Part shown: positions 1-63,745 of the stretch, piece after piece
How positions within the stretch are numbered: position 1 is the first letter of the stretch
How the letters are laid out: each line of letters begins with the position of its first letter
Source: Cristatella mucedo
Taxonomy: Eukaryota; Bryozoa; Phylactolaemata; Cristatellidae
Reading direction: 5' to 3'
Assembly (NCBI GenBank): GCA_009760855.2
Contig: WPIO01000031.1
Span: forward strand, 3,695,501 to 3,759,500
DNA length: 64,000 nucleotides
Made by a program: the position numbers and the translations under genes
Notes under the pieces: generated by a model
Databases searched by the model: none
The model's input: the letters and a program-made list of their open reading frames with translations, nothing else
What the model was told of the DNA's origin: nothing

Positions 1-372
1 AATGTGCAGCTGCACTGGTGAAATTCTGTATGGGGCATTAATGCCTCTGTACTGATATTCCTGCCCGTAAATGCTCAATTTGTAAATTCATAGGATTGGC
101 TACCTACGTGCAGGTGCCTCAAGTGCATGCATGGTTACTTGTATGCACTCACCCTTTGTTTGTGAAATTCTTGAGCCCTCCTGCTGCACCTTTTGCTCTA
201 ATCTTGAGGGACTTTGCCCTGCCTGAAATCTTAGTCCTCTCGTTCTGTATGCGCTTGTGTTTGTGCTGCGCGCGCATGCAAGTGTGTCTATGTTTGTGTG
301 TGTGTGTGTGTGTGTCTGCATGTACGTTCGCACTCACATGTAGGTCTTGTCAGTGATGAGTCATCGCTGCCA

Positions 373-437
<65 letters not shown>

Positions 438-648
438 ACATGTATATGTATATATACACACACACATATATATATATACATATCATATATATATATATAT
501 ATCATATATTTTTGGTATGCAAGTGTGCAGTCAGTTTAGAGCACACTGACGTGTGTACAGTGGTACCAGTGGTGTATGGTGCCTCGTGTGTTCGCGCTTG
601 TGCTTGTCTCTTGTCATCATTAGTATTCATCGTGCCACCTTGTTTCAG

Positions 649-52792
<52,144 letters not shown>

Positions 52793-53511
52793 CGAGTCTG
52801 CTCTGACACAGCACGGCGGCTGCAGTTGCTCATGCCGGGGTATTGCTGGCAGCTAGGCTTACCAAGAACCGAAAAGGGAACCGCGTTTTCCGTTTCCAAG
52901 AAGTAGTTTAGCCACCCTATTTTCTCTTGCCAATAACTGCTACCCATACCTTGCGGACGTGTGTCTAATCCTGCCTCCTGCTCTTGCCTTCGTACCACAA
53001 AAGCTATGATGCAAGCATTGTCGATGTAGCAGCCCGAAATTGCGATGAATCGAACAATATCGAGTAATGTCGGCAAAATTGAATACTTCGTAAGCTTTGT
53101 CGTTGCACTTGTAAACATGACCAATTTCACTAACCCTGAATATATTACTGTGCTGTCTATATACTCGTTGCTTGTTGCTCATGTGCATTCAAATAAGTGC
53201 ATTGAAATAAGGTCGAGGCTTTCACCTGACCCTCAACTGACTGATTGACTGACTCAACAGAAGGTCGAAGGGCAAGTTTGCATCGCTTCTTCTGCTATGT
53301 TTTTTCAGTCCGATGAAAAGCTCTGAGCTTTTATAAGCACTCGTTGGCTTCTTTTTATCGAAAGCTGCCGTCGATATGCAAGTATATTAGAATCTCAACC
53401 AGGTGCAGAGCTGATCGGTTCTTTAGATGCAGAACTATTACACTAAAGTGTGTACGTTAATATGTGTGACAAGATAACCTTGCATACCTATTATAGCTGT
53501 TGCAGTTCCTT
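52793..53511. other. 3' flank of the RNF213-like gene
   Basis: About 720 bp after the stop. Nothing recognised. Open frames on both strands here lack codon-level or domain support. Probably holds the 3' UTR, but no canonical AATAAA is close to the stop. Confidence 0.5.
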
Positions 53512-53648
53512 GCTGGCTTGGTCCAGTGGTTAAGGTGCTCATCCCGACCAAGGTCTGGCTGAGGTTGTGGGCTCGAGCCCCGAGGCATATGTGAAGTGCC
53601 TGACTAGAGATTAAGTTCTCTTGGGGCGCTATAGAAATGAATTATATT
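53512..53648 (+). mobile_element. SINE-1 copy, complete
   Basis: TTGGTCCAGTGGTTAAGGTG, box B GGGCTCGAGCCCC, tail GTGAAGTGCCTGACTAGAGA then TTAAGTTCTCTTGGGGCGCT. Downstream of the gene. Confidence 0.92.
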
Positions 53649-54404
53649 TTTGTATATTTTAAGGGGCATGAACTGTACTTAGGTACTGGGACAGCGTTTA
53701 TAGTTGTTTGTGCAAGACGTACTTGTTCTTATAGAATCATACTTGATAGTGCTGCATGATCGTCACATGGCATCATCATCGCGTCACATCACGTGGCTAA
53801 CTTCTTCTTGATGGTAGCTGAGTAAACAGTGTGGTGTATATACTTACTCCTTAGGCATTCAAGCTCAAATTGTTTGGTGACTGTGCCTTCACGTTTTTTT
53901 GGTCTTCCAAAGCCTGAACTCGCTACCAACTGGCATCTCAACGAGCACTGACTTGACGGCTTTTATAACAAATTAGATCTTTCTGCCTGTTCTTTATGTG
54001 TGCTCACCGTGCTGAAATCATGCATGTTATTAGCAGAGGCAAGCCAGGATTGGAGCGCCGGGGTGGCACGGGTTTGTAAAGGGGAGTCTGGAGCGTCCCT
54101 CCAGTGCCTGCGAGTGTCGTGCAGCTGGGCCAAGCGCCAAAAGGCCAGTGGCCCCCACTATTTCATAATTCAATGAACTATATATTCAGTGAACTATTTA
54201 ATGTTCAATCTCAACCATGAAGGTGCATGTTGTCGCTGAATTTGCATATTATTAAGTTATTTCCTTTCGTACTTTTTCCTTTAAAGATGTCATATCGTAG
54301 CAGTGCTATAGATGTCGCAATGGTCGAAAGTAAGTGTGACGTTAGTGATATGTTGATGGACACACGGACTCACTTCCGTTCAAAATTACATAGAATGCTA
54401 TTAA

Positions 54405-54660
54405 GACATTTGAATAGCACCCTAAGAGAACTAGGTAATTTGTAGGCAATTTGCAAATCCCGGAATAATAATAATATTAATAACGCACTTGATAATGCGT
54501 CCTCAGAGAACTCAATCTCTTTCTAGGCGCTTAGGAATTGAACTGACCCGAGTATCTGCAATTAGTGAGCTGCAGAAGTCTAGTCAGGATGTCACGAATG
54601 CACGGACCTGCTTGGCTGTGGCATGACTTCTTAGTTAAGCACGAATTTGTTCGACGTTAT
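54405..54660 (-). mobile_element. LINE-A/SINE tail cluster
   Basis: A SINE-1-like tail (54412-54450) is followed by a LINE-A tail with (ATT)n (54465-54532) and a jump to an internal LINE-A segment (ATGTCACGAATGCACGGACC at about 54589), all minus strand. Confidence 0.75.
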
Positions 54661-56095
54661 GCGCACGAGCCTTTAGCGGGGAGCTTAGGTAAATATGCAC
54701 TTCCGATGCCCTGACCGGAATGCCCTATCTATAGCCTCTCCTAGATGTATGATATCTCACGCAGGCTGCCCGGCGTCTCTTCTATAAAGAGCTACTCGGC
54801 GTCCCGCGGAGGAAATAACTTTAGCATAGAGAGGCTAAAAAAGAGTGCAAGACACAGGGCCTCCTCGTTCACATGCTGCTTCAGAAGCGTCGGTGTCCGA
54901 ACGATTCTACGGGTCAAACATAACCCCAGGGTTCTGGACTTTGGGGTGGCCCTTAAAGACTTCTATATCCACCGAAAATGGAATGCCGTATGAATTAGAC
55001 CTGCAAGCTGCTGAACACAATCTTCTTGCCACTGAAAAGATGCGTAGCTTCTTGACACACGCACACGTGGGCATCAGTTGATCGTTGGTTATTTTTACAA
55101 AAATATGTTGACGATACAGTTAGCCTTGCCGGTCAGAATTAGTTATGATTCGATATCGAAAGCGAATCTACAGGCAGCTGCGAAGTTTTTTACCAAGACA
55201 CTAGCAGCCAGCAAGCTCGGTCGATCAAGTAAATGGTTCGTAGTCGGTACGAGACGGACAATGCTGGTTCTCAACTTACTCAGCTGTTAAGACGTGCCCA
55301 ATAGGTTACGAAGGTCGCTTCCGCGGTCGTCTGTAGACTTCCTATTCAAAGATTACTTTATCTGACAAAATGCATGACCACGAATCTGCTAGCTCGGTGT
55401 AGCTGTTGTTCGCTTGCCAATCTACAAGATTTCGCATTGGTGGCACGGCTGCGAGCCGCGGTTGTCTGGACTTGGTTGACAACTCAAACACTGACGAGTA
55501 CACACATTTAGCAGTAGCAGCGTACTAGCGGGACGCGCTTTGGAATTGTATTGAATATGCATACACTCTCCCTATTGGCGGAAAATCTTCAAACAGAGGC
55601 AGTTAATGTAGAGACTTTGCGGTAACCTGCCTAAGCAAGCCGCTCTCTAAAACATGCTGCGCAATTTACGTCTGCTGCATTTAGTTGCTCAGTAGTCACC
55701 AAGTAGCCAATCAGGGAAGTATAGCAACTCCGCGAGAGGAACCTCATCGCACAGCCCTGTCCCACGGTAGGCCATTCCCGGAACTGAACGTCCCGACGAT
55801 TCTTTAGAATGACTAGACCAGCGACTGTCGCTGGGTGAGTCTTCTGCTAGTCGCTCTTGTCCTAATTTTAGGTGTACGAAGTAGGTGGTAACACTCGTTT
55901 CGGAAAATCGTGCCGTATGTGTGGAATATTGTAACGCCGAAAGCTCGGCGGAGTAGGCTTGACCTGCCGCTTACCTAGCGGCGTAACCTACCGCCTAAAG
56001 CCGTTCGGTGCGTGCCTACGCGCAATAGGCTGGCCACCACGAAACGAGCGTTTCTGGCGCTGACCTACTTATCGTTACTAGGGGGGGGGGTCGTG
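54661..56095. other. Intergenic DNA, no gene recognised
   Basis: Contains overlapping open frames of 70-82 codons (54745-55290) with no recognisable domain. CpG frequency rises from about 55.3 kb. A poly-G run of about 10 is at 56080. Confidence 0.5.
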
Positions 56096-56109
56096 AGCCC
56101 GTGGTGTGA

Positions 56110-56205
56110 ATTGGAAAGCGAGACGCACAAATTGAGGATTTTACTGAGCTTTGTTCGCAAGCGCACAAAGTCGCTGCGCGTCTAGCTCAGTTTTATCTCC
56201 GCACT
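56110..56205 (+). repeat. Diverged direct repeat, left member
   Basis: The stretch with GCACAAATTGAGGATTTTAC and TCTAGCTCAGTTTTATCTCC parallels 58078-58172 in the same orientation. Confidence 0.65.
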
Positions 56206-56662
56206 CCTCGCACGCTCCCAACAGCACAAGCACTCTTGCGGAGGGTATACGTCTCCGCACTTAGGCTACCTAAGTCTATTGTGGGGAGCGACCCGAATAA
56301 GACGAGGAGCCCGAACCGGAGCCTAGACGCTGACCGGGGAAACTAGGGCTCCGCTTCCACTGTAGCGGCAAGAATACTTCACACACTACACCAAGCACTC
56401 TTGGCGAGACCACGTGCGCACGCGCGCACATAAAACACAGAGGAAACACAAAATGAGAGCTCGGGCGCGATACGACCGTATTCGACATCCATCGAATTCT
56501 CCCGATGTCGACTCTCTCTCCGCCTCGGCCATCACCCTCGGACAGCCCGAACTCCTCCCTTACTTTCAGAGAAAATGAGACCGGCAACTACTAGCGATGG
56601 CGTCGAGACGTAGCCGAAGATGAAGAAGGAACCTCCCTCTAACGAGCATCGCCCTTTCATGA

Positions 56663-56945
56663 TTTAACTAGCCGGGGCAATGGGGTTGACAACCCAGCCG
56701 ATATCAATCACCTCAGCGACCTCTGCGTCCCCTTGCTCACAGCTCGAGAACGCAGGAGCTCTTCACCCACTTCTTTTGTACTCGCGGAAACCGTCCAACA
56801 ACTCTAGGACTGCTAGCGGCGACAGCGACCATAAGCAAGTGTTGCCCTATTCTTTAATTGCTCGCTGGGACTATAGGGTTGACAGGCCAACCGATTTCAA
56901 TCACCACACTATGGCTGCGTCCTCTTGCTCGGGGCTCTGGGACAG
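56663..56945 (+). repeat. Two diverged tandem copies, period about 198 bp
   Basis: GGGGTTGACAACCCAGCCGA then TATCAATCACCTCAG near 56682, and AGGGTTGACAGGCCAACCGA then TTTCAATCACCACAC near 56876; both are followed by a CTGCGTCC-CTTGCTC block. Confidence 0.75.
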
Positions 56946-57235
56946 AGGTGTTTCCTGCTGAACAGTTCTTATGCGCTCTAAAACTGAGTCAGGCCGGCGC
57001 TGTTCTACAGTACTAAGCCTGCGAGCTCACCTAGGTAGCTGCCTCGTTCATAGCCACTTTTCCACGTAGTGTGCATGCATTCCTTTGATTCTGTACGGTT
57101 GTTCACCACTGCTGGTGCATATAACTGGCGAGTGGGTAGCAAGCCGCCTCCGTCTAACCAGGCTGCCCGAAAGCAGTGCCAGGTTGCACATCAATTTCGC
57201 AGAGACGGTGAGGTAAATGGATGAAATAAACAAAT

Positions 57236-57272
57236 GCAATTCATTTATATAGCGCCCTAAGAGAACTTAGCA
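57236..57272 (-). mobile_element. SINE-1 tail fragment
   Basis: CATTTATATAGCGCCCTAAG then AGAACTTA is the complement of the SINE-1 tail. Confidence 0.7.
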
Positions 57273-58074
57273 GTAGTTGAACCGTTAGGCTGTAGTTGCG
57301 CCTTTTTGTACCCTGGAGTCCATCGCTTAAGCTTTTCTGTTGCTGCTTATCATGCGAACTCGCAGAAAAGCTCGTGTGCGGCACGCATGAAGGACTGGAT
57401 TCCATCTGCATGGGAAATCCCCACTGACCGTTTCCCTTAATCAAGTGGAGGGAGATTTCCTCCGCCACGCTTCTTAGTCAGGTTACCTCGAGGTGTGACC
57501 GCTAGACCGAATTGTAGGTCTTGGTGCTTCGATCGTTCCAGCTACGTGTTTCGGTCCCCACGAGAATCATCTGACGGTGCACCCGAGTTGTCGTGGACCG
57601 CACGGTTGCCGTATTTTAGTGAGTAGAAGTATTCAGGCATGCCTTCGCCAGTCCATTGCCGCTCTGGCTGATTAGACCAGAGCACGTTCTCTAAAGCGAG
57701 TCCCGCTAGCTGCCTGCAAGCCCTCTGGGAATGGGTGTGCTAAAGTGACGCATTTGTGGAAAGCCAGCTCTCAATTCATCGACTGCCTCAGGTATAGTTC
57801 GCGCTACTCGGCCTGCCGATTGGGGTCCTGCACAGGAGTCAAACAAAGCTGCTTCTTAGAAGGCGAAAAGGCAGCTCCGAGGTGCTCAAGGCGCGCATGC
57901 AGGCGCTCAAGTCCAGGGTCGGCATGCTGAAAGACTACCATTACTCTTTGAGGAAGGCAATCACTTTTTCGTTAGAGTTTCTGAGGTGTTCTATTTGGAC
58001 TAGTCTTAACAGTTCTGCTGAAGTCGCGCCACTCCGTGGAGGACGCGTACGCCGTAGTTCGTGGGCGAGAACTG

Positions 58075-58172
58075 TACCGAGATACCGAGCACAAATACAG
58101 GATTATACTAAACTTAATTTGTAAGAGCGCAATATCACTGCGCTTCTAGTTCAGTGTTATCCCCCAATTCCT
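58075..58172 (+). repeat. Diverged direct repeat, right member
   Basis: GCACAAATACAGGATTATAC then TTCTAGTTCAGTGTTATCCC; roughly two-thirds identical by eye to 56110-56205. Confidence 0.65.
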
Positions 58173-58349
58173 GAAAACACTTGCCAAGACGAACGCACGG
58201 ACCTCACCCCATACACAAGGCGCTACTACGACGGAAAAAGTTGCGGCGCCGGTTCAGGCCTCCGTAGGCTGTGCAGAAACCCGCGGTGCTCCGAACGCAG
58301 CTCAAGCGAAGACCCTCACCCTAAACTCCGGGAAACACTCGTCTTTATA

Positions 58350-58450
58350 CTAAAAATAATAATATTGATAATAACACATTTGATATAGCACCCCTCAGAG
58401 AACTCAATGTCTTTCTAGGCACTTTACGTTTGCTGCATAGGAAGTGCGAT
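58350..58450 (-). mobile_element. LINE-A tail fragment
   Basis: AATAATAATATTGATAATAA, GCACCCCTCAGAGAACTCAA and TTTCTAGGCACTTTACGTTT are the complement of the tail. Confidence 0.85.
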
Positions 58451-58464
58451 CGGTCTTTCCGAAC

Positions 58465-58555
58465 TCCAATCTGGGACAGGGCCAACCAACCGCGTTCGCT
58501 TATACGGACGTGTTGACTCGGCCAACCAATCGCGTTCGCTTCTACGGACGCGTCG
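58465..58555 (+). repeat. Two tandem copies of a 41-42 bp unit
   Basis: GGCCAACCAACCGCGTTCGC then TTATACGGACG, and GGCCAACCAATCGCGTTCGC then TTCTACGGACG. CpG-rich. Confidence 0.88.
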
Positions 58556-58671
58556 GACGCGCACCGTCCGCCTGTTGAGCAGTCGCTCCGTCGCACTCCG
58601 CCGACTCCGGAACTCTTGCGGTTATGAACGCAGCGTGCGGGTTTCTGCGTCCGGTCAGAACTAGGCCGCAA

Positions 58672-58788
58672 ACGCAGCGGCGCTCAAAGCGGTGCGCGCG
58701 TTTAATTGATGACTTCATTCGATCGAGCCCATTTTAACCCATTTTATATCTACTAACGCAGCGGCGCTCGTAGCGGTGCGCGTGTCTC
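58672..58788 (+). repeat. Spaced direct repeat AACGCAGCGGCGCTC...
   Basis: AACGCAGCGGCGCTCAAAGC and AACGCAGCGGCGCTCGTAGC lie about 86 bp apart, each followed by GGTGCGCG. Confidence 0.85.
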
Positions 58789-58879
58789 GGCCGACGCGCG
58801 ACGAATACGCGGGCGACGCCTGAACCTTGTAGCACGGCTAGCTGATTGCAGGTGCTGCACCGATGCCGATGCAGGTACG

Positions 58880-59384
58880 CCGGAAGTAGCCGGAAGTAGC
58901 CGGAAGTAGCCGGAAGTAGCCGGAAGTAGCCGGAAGTAGCCGGAAGTAGCCGGAAGTAGCCGGAAGTAGCCGGAAGTAGCCGGAAGTAGCCGGAAGTAGC
59001 CGGAAGTAGCCGGAAGTAGCCGGAAGTAGCGGAAGTAGCGGAAGTAGCGGAAGTAGCGGAAGTAGCGGAAGTAGCGGAAGTAGCGGAAGTAGCGGAAGTA
59101 GCGGAAGTAGCGGAAGTAGCGGAAGTAGCGGAAGTAGCGGAAGTAGCGGAAGTAGCCGGAAGTAGCCGGAAGTAGCCGGAAGTAGTCGGAAGTAGCGGAA
59201 GTAAGTAGCGGAAGTAGCGGAAGTAGCGGAAGTAGCGGAAGTAGCGGAAGTAGCGGAAGTAGCGGAAGTAGCGGAAGTAGCGGAAGTAGCGGAAGTAGCG
59301 GAAGTAGCGGAAGTAGCGGAAGTAGCGGAAGTAGCGGAAGTAGCGGAAGTAGCGGAAGTAGCGGAAGTAGCGGAAGTAGCGGAA
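58880..59384 (+). repeat. Minisatellite of ETS-type sites: 10-bp then 9-bp units
   Basis: Fifteen CCGGAAGTAG units (10 bp, 58880-59029) are followed by several dozen CGGAAGTAG units (9 bp), with a short return to the 10-bp form and one GTAAGTAG slip near 59150-59210. Every unit holds CGGAAGT, the core bound by ETS-family factors such as GABP. It sits in CpG-rich DNA with no gene recognised on either side. Confidence 0.97.
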
Positions 59385-61965
59385 ACGCGGCAGCGACGAC
59401 GAGCGCTCCCGTATCCGTAACGCCGTACGTCAGCGGTCGGTTACAGGCCTCTTAACAGTGGCCTCGACGTACGCCAACGGCTGCGCGATCTAGAGCTCGC
59501 ACCAGCACCAATCGGCCAATGCCCCGAGTCTCGAATCCTGACTCTCCGCCCATCTCAGGGCTCCGGCCTTTTATACGGCACCGGCAGTAAACTACCGCAC
59601 GATCGGCAGAATCGCGAATGATAATTAACCGCTATAATTCGGCTGGTTTAGCTGGCGCCGCCATTCAAGCCCCGAGGCGTATGTGAAGCGCTCCGCTGAT
59701 GCTCTGCGAATCCTTGTGGCTAGTCCTCCGCCGCTCGAGCTCTCCGGCGCACTGCGACACTTCGCTCTCAGCTGGCACACGCCCTTCCAACTCACCCGAC
59801 TCGCCTGTTGCTGGTTAAATAGTTCCGCCTCGCTAAATAGTTCGGGCTAGCCTCCCCTCTTCCTGAAAACGCAGACCCAAAGTCCACGTGCAGTCAATCG
59901 ACGCCTATCTGCGAGGCCACAAATTGCCACGCCAAAACTATAAACCTGATTAACGCGAGCTTATTTTCAAAGGCATAAAACCCCAAATCTGCCAAAGCGC
60001 TGCTAAGCCATTAACCCTAGACCATGAACCCGTCTTATCCGGTTATCTGCAAAGCCCTAGCTTAAACATAAACTTAAACATAAGCTTAAACGTACACTGT
60101 AAATCTAAACCTCAAGCATAAACATGCCAAACCACGTATCTGCCATGCAACCTAAACCCCAAATCTGCCAAACAACCATGCAGTCACTCGTCTAAAAAGC
60201 CTTGCACGCGGGGCGAGACGCTGCGGCAGGTGCACATTCAATACGAAACTTCACGGTCAGGGTCGACGGGGGGCTGCAACGCCTAGAAGAATGCTAGCAG
60301 GCATTTGGTTCGGTGCCTTCAAAGCTCTCGTTCAAAGTCGGCTCCTTGGGTTAGGGTCAGTCGCCTCTAGAGCCCCGATGAAAGTACTTGATTGAAAACT
60401 TGGATTGCCAAATCGGCTCCGTAAGCTGCTAAACTGTGACGACCAACGAGGACTACCTGCAGGAAGTCACTTAAGGAGGGCGTCATTTAGCCAGGTCGTT
60501 TCCAATTATTATAATACGGGGCTGCACTGAGACCAAACGAGCAGTGTATATCTTTTGAGTCTTGAGGACCCCTCAAAGTCTCTCCCACGTGCCTACCGCG
60601 ATTCCCAGAAATAAGTCGGTTTGCCAGACTGCGAGAACGTAATAAATAGTATTTTTGATTTTAAAGTACGTACGTAGTAATTCTACGGGCTTCTCGGGCT
60701 TCGCACCTTTGGCGCCCAGATTCAAGCGCTTCTCGAGAAGGGACAACAACGTTCTTAGGTGGTTCTAGAAGCCTGGTAGGGCGTCGCCGCTCCGGTGAGT
60801 ACGTTTGGCGGTCGCCGTTCTGGTGAATACGTTCGGTGTCGGTTTCCGAGGGAGTGCCGTTGTTTTTCAGAAAGGTCAAATTTTATTAGATAGGCCTAAA
60901 GTAGCCTTCCGAGCGGCAGCGTGCCTTCGTGAGTTACTGTAAGAAATCCAAAGAGGGGTGCACATTTTTCTTTTGGTCGAAAGAAACTTACGACAAGAGG
61001 CACGCCTTCGGCAAGGAGATTCTGTCTTTCCCAAACGTTTTAGTGAGTTAAATTTACAGTTAGGTAATAAGAGTAGTGTTAGTAATAAGAGTTGAAGTAG
61101 CCAGTTTATAAAGAGACAAAGAAATTTTCCGGTCACATTATGAAGACGAACCCCTTAACTTGAGTGACTTGTGCAATGCCCTCTAGGTTGAAGTGTAGTC
61201 CCCCTGCCAAAAACCAAATTCTTAGTCCACGGTCGCGCTGCCTTAGCGAAAAAAGCTCGGTGTCAAACTGTTTGCAGAGTTTGCAGCGATCCTAGATTAT
61301 CCATCCAATCAAACCAAAGCACGACATTTTCGTCACTGAAATGCCCCAGGGTGAGTTCAAAAGCTGATATTGGCTTTAGAAGAATGTCGCAATGAGTTTC
61401 AAGCTACTAATGGTTCAAGTAGATATGTATATGTACTCGACGAAGATTGTTGGGACGAGATGTAGGTGTCGCAAAAGTTTCGGTTAATGCTTAAGCATGG
61501 TTCGAATGTTCATCATAAATGCATTCAACACCCTTCATCTCCCAGTCTAATTTAGACTAACTTGGAGAGACGCTGCACATTGCTGTTGACTGCCCATTCC
61601 TTATGATCGCCACATCGCTAATGATCCGTCGCGCTTATTTCACGAAGCTGATTTGGTTCTAGAGAGCCGTCACGTTTCCATGCTGCCACGTTCTCCCCCT
61701 CCTCCACTCTCTCTTTCTCCCTCTCTCCTCACGAGCGAAGTGCTGTCGTCCCGATGAACTGCTCCTGACCGTTCTATGTACCATAGCTCTCGCAACACTC
61801 TCGTTCGAAAGCGAAGAAATGGCTCTTTCTATAAGGAGTGCATTTTCCAATGGTTTGCCTATTGCCACCGGCAGGGCTTCGAAGCGATCGTTGTTTTTGC
61901 AGGCTTATCTGATTCAGCGAAAACTCCAACGCGAAAATTCAGCTCCGGTATTCGGCTTGAATAAG
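59385..61965. other. Intergenic DNA, no gene recognised
   Basis: The first kilobase is CpG-rich. 60055-60180 is A-rich with AAACATAAACTTAAACATAA-type wording. Short open frames (for example minus 60661-60879 and 60876-61136) show no domain I recognise. A pyrimidine tract is at 61692-61730. Confidence 0.5.
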
Positions 61966-61967
61966 AG

Positions 61968-62352
61968 TAATAATGATAATTTATTTGCATAACGCCTTCC
62001 ACCTTCAAAGTACTGAATCTCTTTCTAGGCACTTTACAAATGCTGTATAGAAAGCATTGTTAAATGATTGGTGGTAACGTGCGCAAGCAGCAGACAGGTG
62101 TAAGCACGCATAAGCACGTAAAAGACGAATCGTAAGGACCCGCTAAATGCTGTAATGCATAGAAGCGTTTTTAGTTTCTTTTTAAATGTGGTCTAGTCAG
62201 GAGATGCCGTGAGGCATGTCGAAAGTGAGTTCCAGGCTTTGGAAGTATACGAACTAAAGGCACGAAGGCACGATCTCCACATGATTTGAGGTTTGTACGA
62301 GGTATAACTTAACAATCCTAGTCAGAAAAGCTGGTGGTGCTATACCTAGCCT
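61968..62352 (-). mobile_element. LINE-A 3' part, 5'-truncated
   Basis: Plus strand shows the complement of the tail (ATCTCTTTCTAGGCACTTTA at about 62009), then 3' UTR, then the AWNSL- and AFSS-like end of the RT frame. It stops where copy 2 of the unclassified element begins. Confidence 0.88.
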
Positions 62353-62354
62353 TT

Positions 62355-63745
62355 TTGAAAAAGATTCGGCATTACCAATAGACAGAAGCAGACCAATGAT
62401 TAAACATGCATAAGAAAGCTCCAGATGTATTTCCAATTTCAGTCCATAGGCAAACTTGTGCTTCGTAAATTTGAAAATACAGAGCGATCGAAGGCCATCA
62501 GTCGCCCGATGGGTTTTCGCCTGGAGCAGTAGTTGTAGTAGTAGTAGTAGTAGCATTCACCAAAAGGGAAATTCCTGTATTGATTGGCAAACCATGCACA
62601 CGTGATTACACGCAATACTGAAAGCAGCTTCAACAAGCCTAAAGCGATAATGAATAGTTAGCACTATAGCCGAGCTGGTTTGGTCTATCGGTTAAGGTGC
62701 TCGCCCCGACCAAGGTCTGGCTGAGGTCGTGGGCTCGAGCCCCGAGGCATATGTGAAGCGCCTGAATAGAGATTAAGTTTTCTTGAGTCGCTATATAAAT
62801 AAATTATCTATATATATAGTTTATCATTCAAGTGTATTGAAAGCAGGATTTCAATCTAACTGGTGCTTGCTCAAAAACAACAAACTGCTGCTACTTGTGA
62901 GCATAAATATAACAACACCCTCAAAACGAACAGGCAAATTATTCACTCGGTTTGTGCTCGCACAAGTATTTGCAGACTAATTGTGCTCCAGAAGCTCCAA
63001 AGACTTGTATTATGTGGGGCACGACAGATATGTTGTTATACTTTGACGAACGAACAATACACACCAAGCCACGCTACACCGGAATGTCCGAGTCAACGAG
63101 CAATGAAGCAACAAACGTTTATTCACTACCCAGATCACGGGTTCAAGGCCGGGAGTAGACGAGCTGCTTCAAAGCACGGGGAAAGCTACTTGGGCTCTCC
63201 AGCAAAAGCAATCGTTAAATCCTCCGATCCTACCTTTATATGATCAATATACTGTGCTGCTACTAATGAGAACAGTTCCCACTCACTTACGAAGAGCGAG
63301 CCCTCGTGAGAGCCTGCAAGTTCACGAGAGAAGCCAATGGAAATTATGCATCGTTGCTCATATCTTTTACATTCGACCCAAAACTTACAAGCATATTATC
63401 AGCCGAGTACTGGTTGTGCCAAATTGGCTGCTAGAGCAGACTGCTATCACAGGTAGCACAGCAGAGTCGCACAGTATCAGTGGAGAAGCATGAAGAAGGA
63501 CAAACAGCTGAAGAGCAATCAACAAACGACAGAGAAAAGTGCCATAGATTATTGCAAGCACAACAGATATAAATACTCTCTCGATGCAAGTGACTAAGCA
63601 CTACGATATCGAAATTAAAAGAGGATCCACTATTCTGCATTTGAAACAAGTACAAGCTTGCTTATCTTCCCAATTAACTTGCTATGTTTTTTAACTTAGT
63701 AGTCGTCGACTTCCCGGAAGACACTACAGCAAATACGCATATGAA
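62355..63745 (-). mobile_element. Unclassified repeat element, copy 2, interrupted by SINE-1
   Basis: Inverted copy of 37791-39005, about 95% identical over the 225-bp stretch compared by eye (63431-63655). It carries a SINE-1 insertion at 62670-62819 that copy 1 lacks. A (TAG)n run (62530-62553) is also private to this copy. Confidence 0.88.
62670..62819 (+). mobile_element. SINE-1 copy with inferred insertion site
   Basis: Complete: CCGAGCTGGTTTGGTCTATC start, GGTTAAGGTGC, box B GGGCTCGAGCCCC, tail GAATAGAGATTAAGTTTTCT and AT-rich end. The element around it is uninterrupted at the matching point of copy 1; the flanks ACTATAG and ATATATAG suggest a short target duplication. Confidence 0.93.

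Noticed and set aside
53512-53600. True tRNA gene
   Set aside because: A- and B-box-like sequences are present, but the sequence continues into the LINE-shared tail and repeats several times; no cloverleaf with a proper acceptor stem is apparent.
54745-55290. Overlapping 70-82 codon frames as a possible gene
   Set aside because: No recognisable domain, no splice-linked partner frames, and frames of this length occur by chance.
58880-59384. CRISPR-like array
   Set aside because: Units are 9-10 bp with no spacers; it is a simple minisatellite.
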